This document shows, piece by piece, positions 54,507 to 61,252 of a DNA stretch of 64,000 bases. A model generated the notes under the pieces. The model did no database searches, was not told the origin of the DNA, and saw only the letters and a list, made by a program, of their open reading frames with translations. The DNA comes from UBA10646 sp046296295 (GTDB taxonomy: Bacteria > Bacteroidota > Bacteroidia > Chitinophagales > Chitinophagaceae), in contig JBKBLG010000009.1 in NCBI GenBank assembly GCA_046296295.1, positions 57,415 through 121,414 on the forward strand, given 5' to 3'. Position 1 is the first letter of the stretch, and every line of letters starts with the position of its first letter. The position numbers and the translations under genes are program-made.

Positions 54507-55256
54507 ATGTATCAGAAAACCCTCGCTATTGTGGCGTATGCTTTAGGCTTATGCATTGTAGCCAATACCGCTTGTACCAAAAAAAATGATGCAACTGAAC
54601 CAACGTACGAATGTGCCAGTTGCAAAAAAACGCCCGATGCATTACCTGCTAACGACGCTAGTGCAAAAGGTATTTATAAAGGTATTTTCATAGGCTCTTC
54701 AGGAACCGTAGTGTTCGATGTGCAAAATGGTAGCAATGCCATTACTGCCAGGTTAGTAATCGATGGCGTAACCATCAACCTCAGTTCAACTGTTACTGTA
54801 ACCAATGGCCAGCCTTATCTAGCTCCTTTTACCGGAACATATAACGGTCAACCTGTTACTGTTGTATTTTCTGTTGGTGTTGGCGGTACTAGCCCTACCG
54901 TTACAACAGCAAGTATTCCTGGCCACCCAAATGCAGTATTTACCATTGTTAAAGAGACTTCCACCAGCTTGATCGAATGCTTCGAAGGCACGTACAACTC
55001 TAGCAGGCCGGAAACAGGCGTGTTTAACATTGTACTCTCAAGAGCACAAAATGCTTGGGGAGGTACTGCAAGAGCAGTTACAGGAAGTACAAGTACCAGC
55101 AGCATCAATGGAACTATTAACAGTAGTGGTACTTTATTCCAAAGCAATAATGGCAGCCAACAACAAATAGGTACCCTTACAGGAGATGTTATTACCGGCA
55201 GCTTTGTAGATAGTAACGGACGTAACATCAATATTTCAGGGAGAAGAACCCTGTAG
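54507..55256 (+). CDS. Hypothetical lipoprotein, low-complexity Ser/Thr/Gly
   Basis: A 249-residue lipoprotein: signal segment of about 22 residues ending in the lipobox-like ANTAC, then a CASCKKTPDALP segment with a CxxC. The rest is Gly/Ser/Thr-rich beta-strand sequence (GTYNGQPVTVVFSVGVGG, SINGTINSSGTLFQS). It could be an autotransporter-like or adhesin surface lipoprotein, but no family is recognised. It follows the barrel gene by 28 bp, so it may belong to the same unit. Confidence 0.7.
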   Translation: MYQKTLAIVAYALGLCIVANTACTKKNDATEPTYECASCKKTPDALPANDASAKGIYKGIFIGSSGTVVFDVQNGSNAITARLVIDGVTINLSSTVTVTNGQPYLAPFTGTYNGQPVTVVFSVGVGGTSPTVTTASIPGHPNAVFTIVKETSTSLIECFEGTYNSSRPETGVFNIVLSRAQNAWGGTARAVTGSTSTSSINGTINSSGTLFQSNNGSQQQIGTLTGDVITGSFVDSNGRNINISGRRTL

Positions 55257-55279
55257 CAACAGCAACATCCATTTGTTAC

Positions 55280-55305
55280 AAACCCTATGAACACTCATGG
55301 GGTTT
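55280..55305 (+). terminator. Terminator after the lipoprotein gene
   Basis: An 11-bp stem with one G-U position (AAACCCTATGA with TCATGGGGTTT) and a 4-nt loop is followed by ACTGTTTTT. It ends the second signalling module. Confidence 0.65.
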
Positions 55306-55320
55306 TACTGTTTTTACATG

Positions 55321-55328
55321 TATGTTTG
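55321..55328 (+). promoter_or_regulatory. -7 element of metF
   Basis: TATGTTTG fits TAnnTTTG, 27 bp before the metF ATG. The -33 element is not clear because the terminator occupies that position. Confidence 0.5.
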
Positions 55329-55355
55329 CAACAATACAAAGCAAGCAACTGCATC

Positions 55356-56309
55356 ATGAAAGTTACCGATCATATAGCACAAGCAAAAGATACTTTAATT
55401 TCATTTGAGATATTACCACCTTTAAAAGGTAAGAGTATCCAAAGCATCTACGATCACTTAGATCCATTGATGGAGTTCAAACCCAGTTGGATTAACGTTA
55501 CCTATCACCGCAGTGAAACCATGTTCAAAAAAAAGGCCGATGGCACTTTTGAAAAAATAGAGGTTCGAAAACGCCCGGGCACAGTAGGTATTGTAGCTGC
55601 CATTATGAACCACTATCAGGTAGATGCTGTACCACACTTTATTTGTGGCGGTTTCAACATGCGTGAAACTGAAGATGCCTTGATTGATTTAAACTTTCTT
55701 GGTGTTGATAATGTACTAGCCCTACGTGGCGATGCTGCAAAAAATGAAACCTTTTTTGAACCAGAACCCGGCGGCCACCGATATGCCATTGACCTGCTCA
55801 AACAAATCATGCGTTTAAATGAAGGCTTGTACCTCGATGATGATATTAGAGATGGTGGCAAAACCAAATTCTGTGCCGGCGTTGCAGGCTACCCTGAAAA
55901 ACATTTTGAAGCGCCTAACCTTGAAATCGACTTGCAACATTTGAAAGATAAAGTAGATGCCGGTGCAAGCTACATTATGACGCAAATGTTTTTCGATAAT
56001 CAGAAGTTCTACAACTTTGTTGAAGCGTGCAGAAATGCAGGTATTAACGTTCCTATTATTCCGGGTTTAAAACCCATTACGAACAAAAAACAATTATCAA
56101 TACTTCCTCGCATTTTTCATGTAGATATTCCTACTGAATTATCAAATGAAATTATGAAGTGCAAAACCGATGCCGATTGTGAATTGGTGGGCACAGAATG
56201 GTTGATACAACAAAGCAGAGAGCTCAAACAATTTGGTGTACCCGTATTGCACTACTATACACTAGGCAAGCCAAAGGTTATTTGGAATGCAGTGAAAGAA
56301 CTTATTTAA
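55356..56309 (+). CDS. metF: Methylenetetrahydrofolate reductase
   Basis: A 317-residue FAD enzyme that makes 5-methyl-THF for methionine synthesis. The ATG at 55356 (MKVTDHIAQAKD) is chosen; upstream codons cover the promoter. Barrel motifs are ISFEILPPLKGKS, NVTYHRSE (substrate), NVLALRGDAAKNE (FAD) and QMFFDNQKF. No SAM riboswitch is visible upstream. folD is 0.8 kb away on the other strand and folP 13 kb away. Confidence 0.95.
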   Translation: MKVTDHIAQAKDTLISFEILPPLKGKSIQSIYDHLDPLMEFKPSWINVTYHRSETMFKKKADGTFEKIEVRKRPGTVGIVAAIMNHYQVDAVPHFICGGFNMRETEDALIDLNFLGVDNVLALRGDAAKNETFFEPEPGGHRYAIDLLKQIMRLNEGLYLDDDIRDGGKTKFCAGVAGYPEKHFEAPNLEIDLQHLKDKVDAGASYIMTQMFFDNQKFYNFVEACRNAGINVPIIPGLKPITNKKQLSILPRIFHVDIPTELSNEIMKCKTDADCELVGTEWLIQQSRELKQFGVPVLHYYTLGKPKVIWNAVKELI

Positions 56310-56312
56310 TCA

Positions 56313-56437
56313 CCTTACGGTAAATGTTGTTACAACCATATCAGATAAGGGGGCCGAAGGCCCCCTTATCTGATAATACAATCGTTACATTAATTCGTTG
56401 TAGCTTAATGCTGAACGTAATACTATTTACCGTAAGG
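56313..56437. repeat. Motif pair flanking the metF/queE terminator
   Basis: An exact plus copy (56313-56326) starts 4 bp after the metF stop. A one-mismatch minus copy (56424-56437) lies 12 bp past the queE stop. They face each other around a strong hairpin terminator. Confidence 0.75.
56339..56375. terminator. Strong bidirectional terminator between metF and queE
   Basis: A 17-bp GC-rich stem (GATAAGGGGGCC arm) with a 3-nt GAA loop lies in the middle of the convergent intergenic region. T-runs are short. Confidence 0.82.
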
Positions 56438-56448
56438 TACTTACTACT

Positions 56449-57099
56449 TTATGGCACGTTAATGTACTTGTGTACTTGGGCACTCAATCGCCACTGCGGA
56501 TTAGCCTTAATGTAATTGATCATTAGTGGCAATACAGTATCACGCTTGTCCCACTCGGGTTGCAAGTATAACTTACAATACTTACTCACTTTTGCGGCAA
56601 ATTGTTCTGCCCATTCAAAATCGGTTTTGTTGTATATCACCACTTTTAACTCATTGGCCAGCGGCAACACCTCTGGTAAAGGTGCTTTAAATTTCTTCGG
56701 CGATAAACATATCCAATCCCAACTACCACTCATGGGGCTGCTACCCGATGTTTCGATATTGGTTTCAAAACCTAGCTGCCGAAATGCTTGTGTTAATGTT
56801 GTTAAATCGTGCATTAAAGGTTCTCCACCTGTAATTACAATAATGGGCTTAACGTCAGTATTTTTTTGTTCGTTAGCAATGGCGGTAGTGGCCATATCAA
56901 CAATAGTGTCAACAGTATACTGCGGGTGCTTGCTTGCATCCCAACTCTCTTTAACATCGCACCAAAAGCAACCCACATCGCAACCGCCTAAACGTATAAA
57001 ATAAGCCGCCCTTCCCTGGTGGAAACCTTCACCTTGTAAGGTATAAAAATGTTCCATTACAGGTAAGGTAGTATTTTTTATTGCTGTAGCAGTTATCAT
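56449..57099 (-). CDS. queE: 7-carboxy-7-deazaguanine synthase
   Basis: A 216-residue radical SAM enzyme of the queuosine / 7-deazaguanine pathway. The cluster-binding motif is CDVGCFWCDVKESW (CX3CX2C, about 40), with TLQGEGFHQGRAAYFIRLGG just before and ITGGEPLMH (about 90). ETSGS and KFKAPLPEV fit the family. It follows folD by 4 bp, so the two are co-transcribed. Other que genes are not in the window. Confidence 0.92.
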   Translation of the reverse strand: MITATAIKNTTLPVMEHFYTLQGEGFHQGRAAYFIRLGGCDVGCFWCDVKESWDASKHPQYTVDTIVDMATTAIANEQKNTDVKPIIVITGGEPLMHDLTTLTQAFRQLGFETNIETSGSSPMSGSWDWICLSPKKFKAPLPEVLPLANELKVVIYNKTDFEWAEQFAAKVSKYCKLYLQPEWDKRDTVLPLMINYIKANPQWRLSAQVHKYINVP

Positions 57100-57103
57100 G
57101 TTA

Positions 57104-57991
57104 TTACAACGTAATTCCCTTTCTAAATAAATATGCTTTTAGTGTGTTTTGTAACAAACCAACAATTGTCATTAACCCTACACCACCAGGTACCGGCGTT
57201 ATATAGCTAGTGAATGGTGCTACGCTATCAAAATCAACATCGCCTTTAATGGCGAAGCCGGTTTTTTTAGTAGCATCGGCCACACGTGTAATACCTACAT
57301 CTATTACCACAGCACCAGGTTTAATCATATCGGCAGTAACAAAGCCAGGCTTACCCAATGCTGCAACAACAATATCGGCTTGCTTACACAACTCGGCCAA
57401 GTTGTGGGTATGACTATGAGCAACGGTTACGGTGCAATTACCATAAGGGTGATTACTACTAAGCAACACACTCATAGGCCTGCCAACAATATTACTTCGT
57501 CCAATAACTACAGCGTGCTTGCCTTTGGTGTTAATATTATAATGCTCCAACATTAACATTATGCCATACGGCGTGGCAGGCACAAAGGTATCTAAGCCTT
57601 GTACCAACTTACCCACACTCATCGGATGAAAACCATCTACATCTTTTGAGGCATCAATTGCTTCAATCACTTTCTGCTCGCTAATGTGTTTGGGCAATGG
57701 CAACTGCACCAAAATACCATCAATAGCATCGTTATAATTACACTGTGCAATAGTATGGAGCAACTCGGCTTCGGTTGCATTTGCCGTAAGGCGTATTAAA
57801 GTACTTTCGAACCCCACTTCGGCACAATTTTTAACCTTGCTGGCTACATAAGTTTCGCTAGCACCATTATCGCCTACAAGAATGGCAGCTAAATGAGGCG
57901 GCCTCAAGCCAAGTTTTTGTAAGCTATTAACTTTAGCAGCCAATTGAGCTTTAAAGGCGGCGGCGGTAAGTTTTCCGTCTAACAGTTGCAT
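57104..57991 (-). CDS. folD: Methylenetetrahydrofolate dehydrogenase / cyclohydrolase
   Basis: A 295-residue bifunctional enzyme that interconverts methylene-, methenyl- and formyl-THF. The catalytic Lys is in the conserved TYVASKVKNCAEVGF (about 58), with GILVQLPLPKHI, VDGFHPMSVGKLVQG and the NADP site IGRSNIVGRPMSVLL (about 170). The C-terminal TPVPGGVGLMTIVGLLQNTL is diagnostic. A motif variant changes the usual tract to RLTANATEAE near residue 69. It shares an operon with queE. Confidence 0.95.
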   Translation of the reverse strand: MQLLDGKLTAAAFKAQLAAKVNSLQKLGLRPPHLAAILVGDNGASETYVASKVKNCAEVGFESTLIRLTANATEAELLHTIAQCNYNDAIDGILVQLPLPKHISEQKVIEAIDASKDVDGFHPMSVGKLVQGLDTFVPATPYGIMLMLEHYNINTKGKHAVVIGRSNIVGRPMSVLLSSNHPYGNCTVTVAHSHTHNLAELCKQADIVVAALGKPGFVTADMIKPGAVVIDVGITRVADATKKTGFAIKGDVDFDSVAPFTSYITPVPGGVGLMTIVGLLQNTLKAYLFRKGITL

Positions 57992-58027
57992 GGCAGCAAA
58001 GGTAGCAGTTATCGCTTGAAAGGCTGG

Positions 58028-58065
58028 CCTTACGGCAAAAGTTAATACAGCCCTTACGGTAAATG
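58028..58065 (+). repeat. Two motif copies in direct orientation between folD and efp
   Basis: A two-mismatch copy (58028-58041) and an exact copy (58052-58065) read the same way, unlike the usual inverted pairs. They lie in the shared promoter region of divergent genes. Confidence 0.8.
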
Positions 58066-58080
58066 TAAAAGCACACTGTA

Positions 58081-58112
58081 TTTTGCCCTTTGATTACTTA
58101 CAACTACTTTTG
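58081..58112 (+). promoter_or_regulatory. Promoter of efp
   Basis: TTTTG (58081-58085) and TACTTTTG (58105-58112) are 19 bp apart, an excellent fit to the phylum's -33/-7 consensus. The ATG at 58154 leaves a leader of about 35-40 nt. Confidence 0.75.
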
Positions 58113-58153
58113 CGGCCGCAAAACTTAGTATTTACAACAACAAAACATTTGCA

Positions 58154-58720
58154 ATGGCAACAACTGCAGACATCAGCCGTGGTTTAATTATTAAACTCGA
58201 TGGCAGCTTATACAGTGTTATTGAATTTGGCGAAAACAAAACTGCTCGTGCCGCCGCTAAAGTATGGGCTAAGCTCAAGGGTGTAGATAACAATCGTTCT
58301 ATTGAAAAAACATGGAACAGTGGCGAAACCATTTTTCCGGTACGTGTTGAAAAGAAGGCTTTTCAATTTTTATATAAAGACGAAAGCGGATACAACCTCA
58401 TGAACAACGAAACCTTCGAACAAATTGCACTTGCCGAAGAAATGATTGATGCACCGCAGTTTTTGAAAGATGGTAGCGAAGTTTTTGTATTTATCAATAC
58501 CGAAACTGATCAGCCTATTGGTGCAGAACTGCCCGAGAAAATTGTAGCTACTATTACCTATTGCGAGCCTGGCTTACGTGGCGATACTGCTACTCGTGCT
58601 TTGAAACCTGCTACCATCGAAACTGGTGCTACCGTAATGGTTCCTTTGTTCGTGAACGAGGGTGAGGTAATTCGTATCAACACTAAAACTGGCGAATACG
58701 TAGAACGTGTGAAAGATTAA
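58154..58720 (+). CDS. efp: Elongation factor P, R32 type
   Basis: A 188-residue factor that rescues ribosomes stalled at polyproline. The three beta-barrel domains are present and it ends GEYVERVKD. At the acceptor loop, the usual KPGKG is replaced by NKTARAAAKVW, which places Arg at position 32. This matches the EarP-type loop of Pseudomonas and Neisseria EF-P, where Arg 32 is rhamnosylated, rather than the lysylated K34 type. No earP gene is in the window. A motif copy starts 2 bp after the stop. Confidence 0.93.
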   Translation: MATTADISRGLIIKLDGSLYSVIEFGENKTARAAAKVWAKLKGVDNNRSIEKTWNSGETIFPVRVEKKAFQFLYKDESGYNLMNNETFEQIALAEEMIDAPQFLKDGSEVFVFINTETDQPIGAELPEKIVATITYCEPGLRGDTATRALKPATIETGATVMVPLFVNEGEVIRINTKTGEYVERVKD

Positions 58721-58721
58721 T

Positions 58722-58735
58722 CATTTACCGTAAGG
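58722..58735 (-). repeat. Exact motif copy after efp
   Basis: CATTTACCGTAAGG begins 2 bp after the efp stop and is followed by a terminator 15 bp on. A single copy, so it cannot form the paired hairpin here. Confidence 0.75.
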
Positions 58736-58750
58736 TATACCTAGCTTTTT

Positions 58751-58789
58751 AAGTTAAGGGGTTGTTGCTGCGCAACAACCCCTTAACTT
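58751..58789. terminator. Terminator between efp and the pseudouridine synthase gene
   Basis: An 18-bp perfect stem (AAGTTAAGGGGTTGTTGC) with a 3-nt loop is followed by TTTTTT on plus and has A/T-rich flank on minus. It serves both converging genes. Confidence 0.87.
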
Positions 58790-58802
58790 TTTTAGTAACA
58801 TG

Positions 58803-59459
58803 CTAGAGCCCATATTTCTGCCATAGTACAGGTATAGGCACAGTAATTTCGATTTGTTTTTTTGTATGCGGGTGTGGAACTACCAAACTGCTTGCCTGTA
58901 AAAAAATACTACCATCGGGGGTGGTTCTGGCATAGCCATATTTCACATCGCCAACAATGGGCGAACCAATTGCAGCAAATTGTGCTCTGATTTGATGGAA
59001 TCGACCGGTTTTTAAAAGCACCTCTAATAAATGATAGCGTTGAGAACTTTTCAACAGCGTGTAATCGAGGTTGGCTTGCTTACTATGGGCTACAGGCTTG
59101 GGATAAGCCTTTACTTTTTTATTGGCCTGATTTTGCACTAACCAATGTTGCAAACTTCCGCTTGCAGGTGTTGGAGCTACCGCTACAACAGCATGGTATT
59201 TTTTTTGAACAAGTCCGCTACTCCACAAAGCACTCATTTGAGTTTGTATGTCGCCTGTTTTGGCCAAAAGCCAAACACCACTTACCCTTTGATCGAGCCT
59301 ATGTATGGGATGCAACGGTTCGCGTTGCGATAGTGTTTTAAGCAGTGGCAAATCTACCGCACAAGGTATTCCGGCAGGTTTATGCACCGCTATCAAGTAT
59401 TCATCTTCCAATAAAATAGAAATATCCATAGTGAACGAAGGTACCTCTAATACCTGCAT
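58803..59459 (-). CDS. RluA-family RNA pseudouridine synthase
   Basis: A 218-residue enzyme that isomerises uridine in rRNA or tRNA. The catalytic Asp is in the HRLDQRVSGVWLLAKT motif (about 54), with the VQKKYHAVVA and LLKTGRFHQIRAQFAAIG blocks typical of RluA. VGDVKYG is also present. There is no S4 domain, so it resembles TruC/RluC-short forms. Met 11 is a possible alternative start. Substrate not determinable. It is 29 bp after mnmA. Confidence 0.87.
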   Translation of the reverse strand: MQVLEVPSFTMDISILLEDEYLIAVHKPAGIPCAVDLPLLKTLSQREPLHPIHRLDQRVSGVWLLAKTGDIQTQMSALWSSGLVQKKYHAVVAVAPTPASGSLQHWLVQNQANKKVKAYPKPVAHSKQANLDYTLLKSSQRYHLLEVLLKTGRFHQIRAQFAAIGSPIVGDVKYGYARTTPDGSIFLQASSLVVPHPHTKKQIEITVPIPVLWQKYGL

Positions 59460-59487
59460 TGCTAGGTTTTAATTTGAACGGTAGCTA

Positions 59488-60591
59488 CTAGCTTAAGCTA
59501 CCCCACTGTATTACGCCGCCGCCAATTACCTCATCGCCTTCGTACATAACAGCACTCTGGCCCGGAGCAATACTTTTTACTTTCTCATAAAACTGCACTT
59601 TAACACCATTATCGGCAGTGTACAAATTGCTAAGTGTGCCTTTATCTTTATATCTGATTTTTGTGATGGCCTCCATACCATTGGTAATACCATCGTATTT
59701 CATCCAATTGATTTTAGTAACCAACATGGTACTTTGTTCTAAATCGGCTTCATCGCCTAGCACAACGGTATTCGTATCTGGATCAATGGCTGTTACATAA
59801 GCAGGCTTGCCTAAGGCAATATCTAACCCTTTTCGCTGACCAATAGTATAGAAAGGATATCCTTTATGCTGCCCTAATTTTTTGCCGGTTTTATCTACAA
59901 ACCAACCACCTTTCACACGTTCTTCTAAGCCTTCAACCCTACGCTTTAAAAAACCTCTGTAATCGTTATCGGGTACAAAACAAATTTCGTAACTCTCACT
60001 CTTTTTAGCCAATTCAGGATACCCAAAATCGAGTGCCATTTGGCGTATTTCGGTTTTCCGATAATTACCGAGCGGCATGATAGTTCTACTCAATAATTCT
60101 TGGTCGAGCCCCCACAAAACATAACTCTGATCTTTCATTTCGTCTAGCCCTTTGCTGATGGTGTATCTGCCATTATCGGCAGCAACAATATTGGCATAAT
60201 GCCCAGTGGCAATGAAATCGCATCCCAAAGCATTGGCACGTTTCAACAAAGCACGCCATTTGATATGTGTATTACACATCACACAAGGGTTAGGCGTACG
60301 ACCGGCTAAATATTCGTCTACAAAATTTTCAATGACAAAGTCGCCAAACTCTTCTCTGATATCTAAAATAAAGTGCGGGAAACCATGATGCACTGCTGCC
60401 TGCCTTGCATCGTTAAAGCTATCAACATTACAGCAACCGGTTTCTTTACTGCTATTAGTACTAGTTGCATAATCCCAAGTTTTCATGGTAATACCTACCA
60501 CCTCATACCCTTGGTGATGCAACATCAATGCCGTAACGGTACTATCAATACCACCACTCATTGCTACCAACACTTTTCCTTTACCGCTCAT
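59488..60591 (-). CDS. mnmA: tRNA-specific 2-thiouridylase MnmA
   Basis: A 367-residue enzyme that thiolates U34 of Lys, Glu and Gln tRNAs. The ATP loop is VAMSGGIDSTVTALML (about 9). The two catalytic cysteines are in NPCVMCNTHIKW (Cys about 104) and YEICFVPDNDYRGFL (Cys about 200). GHYANI and the GLPFYTIGQRKGL-like HKGYPFYTIGQRKG block are standard. Lies downstream of the thioredoxin-like gene by 78 bp. Confidence 0.95.
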   Translation of the reverse strand: MSGKGKVLVAMSGGIDSTVTALMLHHQGYEVVGITMKTWDYATSTNSSKETGCCNVDSFNDARQAAVHHGFPHFILDIREEFGDFVIENFVDEYLAGRTPNPCVMCNTHIKWRALLKRANALGCDFIATGHYANIVAADNGRYTISKGLDEMKDQSYVLWGLDQELLSRTIMPLGNYRKTEIRQMALDFGYPELAKKSESYEICFVPDNDYRGFLKRRVEGLEERVKGGWFVDKTGKKLGQHKGYPFYTIGQRKGLDIALGKPAYVTAIDPDTNTVVLGDEADLEQSTMLVTKINWMKYDGITNGMEAITKIRYKDKGTLSNLYTADNGVKVQFYEKVKSIAPGQSAVMYEGDEVIGGGVIQWGSLS

Positions 60592-60667
60592 TCAAAAAAA
60601 TTTCTGCGAAGATACAACCAAAAAAAAAGCTTCATATCAGCACCACTTTCGATAAAAGCAATAAGTA

Positions 60668-60681
60668 CCTTACGGTAAATG
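60668..60681 (+). repeat. Exact motif copy that supplies a stop codon
   Basis: On the minus strand the copy reads CAT TTA CCG TAA. It ends the thioredoxin-like protein as His-Leu-Pro followed by the TAA stop at 60670. Confidence 0.75.
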
Positions 60682-61161
60682 TTGTAGCTGCTCGGCAATT
60701 TCTTTAATAGAAGCACCACCCTCGTACACTTGTACAATCTGATGCTTAGAATTAAACACTACCACAAAGGGTAAATAACGTACTTTGAAATAGCTTGGTA
60801 ATGTATAAGTTTCATCTCTACCGAATATAATTTGAGGACGATCTATAAGCTGATACTGCTTTGCAAATTCTGCTATTGCTGGTAGCGGATGAAAACTCAC
60901 CCATAAATACACGGCTTTATCTACCAATGCAATGCTATCGGCTAATGCTTTTGCTTCGTTTTGGCAATGACCACATTCGGGACTAAAGTATACTAATACT
61001 AGTGGCTTGCCTGCCGGCAGCTTACTCCTGAAAAACAGGGCACTATCTAATGTACGTAGCTGAAAATCGGGCAATACCGGGTTTTTCTTAAAAGGTGCAT
61101 CGTTTTGTGCTTGTAACTGCACCGCTAACATTAACAAAATTATGGTGTATAGCCACTTCAT
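60670..61161 (-). CDS. Thioredoxin-like (TlpA/AhpC-type) exported protein
   Basis: A 163-residue periplasmic protein. The ATG at 61161 (MKWLYTIILLMLAVQLQAQ) opens a signal peptide; 12 upstream codons add nothing conserved. The redox motif is SPECGHCQNEA (about 72), followed by LPFVVVFN with the conserved cis-Pro. The CGHC pair suggests a disulfide reductase in the envelope, like TlpA. The C-terminus QLQHLP comes from an exact motif copy. Confidence 0.85.
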   Translation of the reverse strand: MKWLYTIILLMLAVQLQAQNDAPFKKNPVLPDFQLRTLDSALFFRSKLPAGKPLVLVYFSPECGHCQNEAKALADSIALVDKAVYLWVSFHPLPAIAEFAKQYQLIDRPQIIFGRDETYTLPSYFKVRYLPFVVVFNSKHQIVQVYEGGASIKEIAEQLQHLP

Positions 61162-61237
61162 ACCGAATTCATTGTTTATTTGACCCATTATCTGCAACCA
61201 CTTATCTAACTGCCATGCAAAAAGGCTTTGCCGCTGC

Positions 61238-61245
61238 TACATTTG
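61238..61245 (+). promoter_or_regulatory. -7 element of the DUF5916 gene
   Basis: TACATTTG matches TAnnTTTG only 7 bp before the ATG at 61253, so the mRNA would be nearly leaderless. Confidence 0.45.
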
Positions 61246-61252
61246 CACCCCT

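Noticed and set aside
54848..55294. 148-codon open frame on minus across the lipoprotein gene
   Set aside because: Leu/Val-rich shadow of the Gly/Thr-rich lipoprotein; the plus frame has a signal peptide and lipobox.
55257..55355. SAM or methionine-related riboswitch before metF
   Set aside because: The region holds a terminator and a -7 element and leaves too little space for a riboswitch fold.
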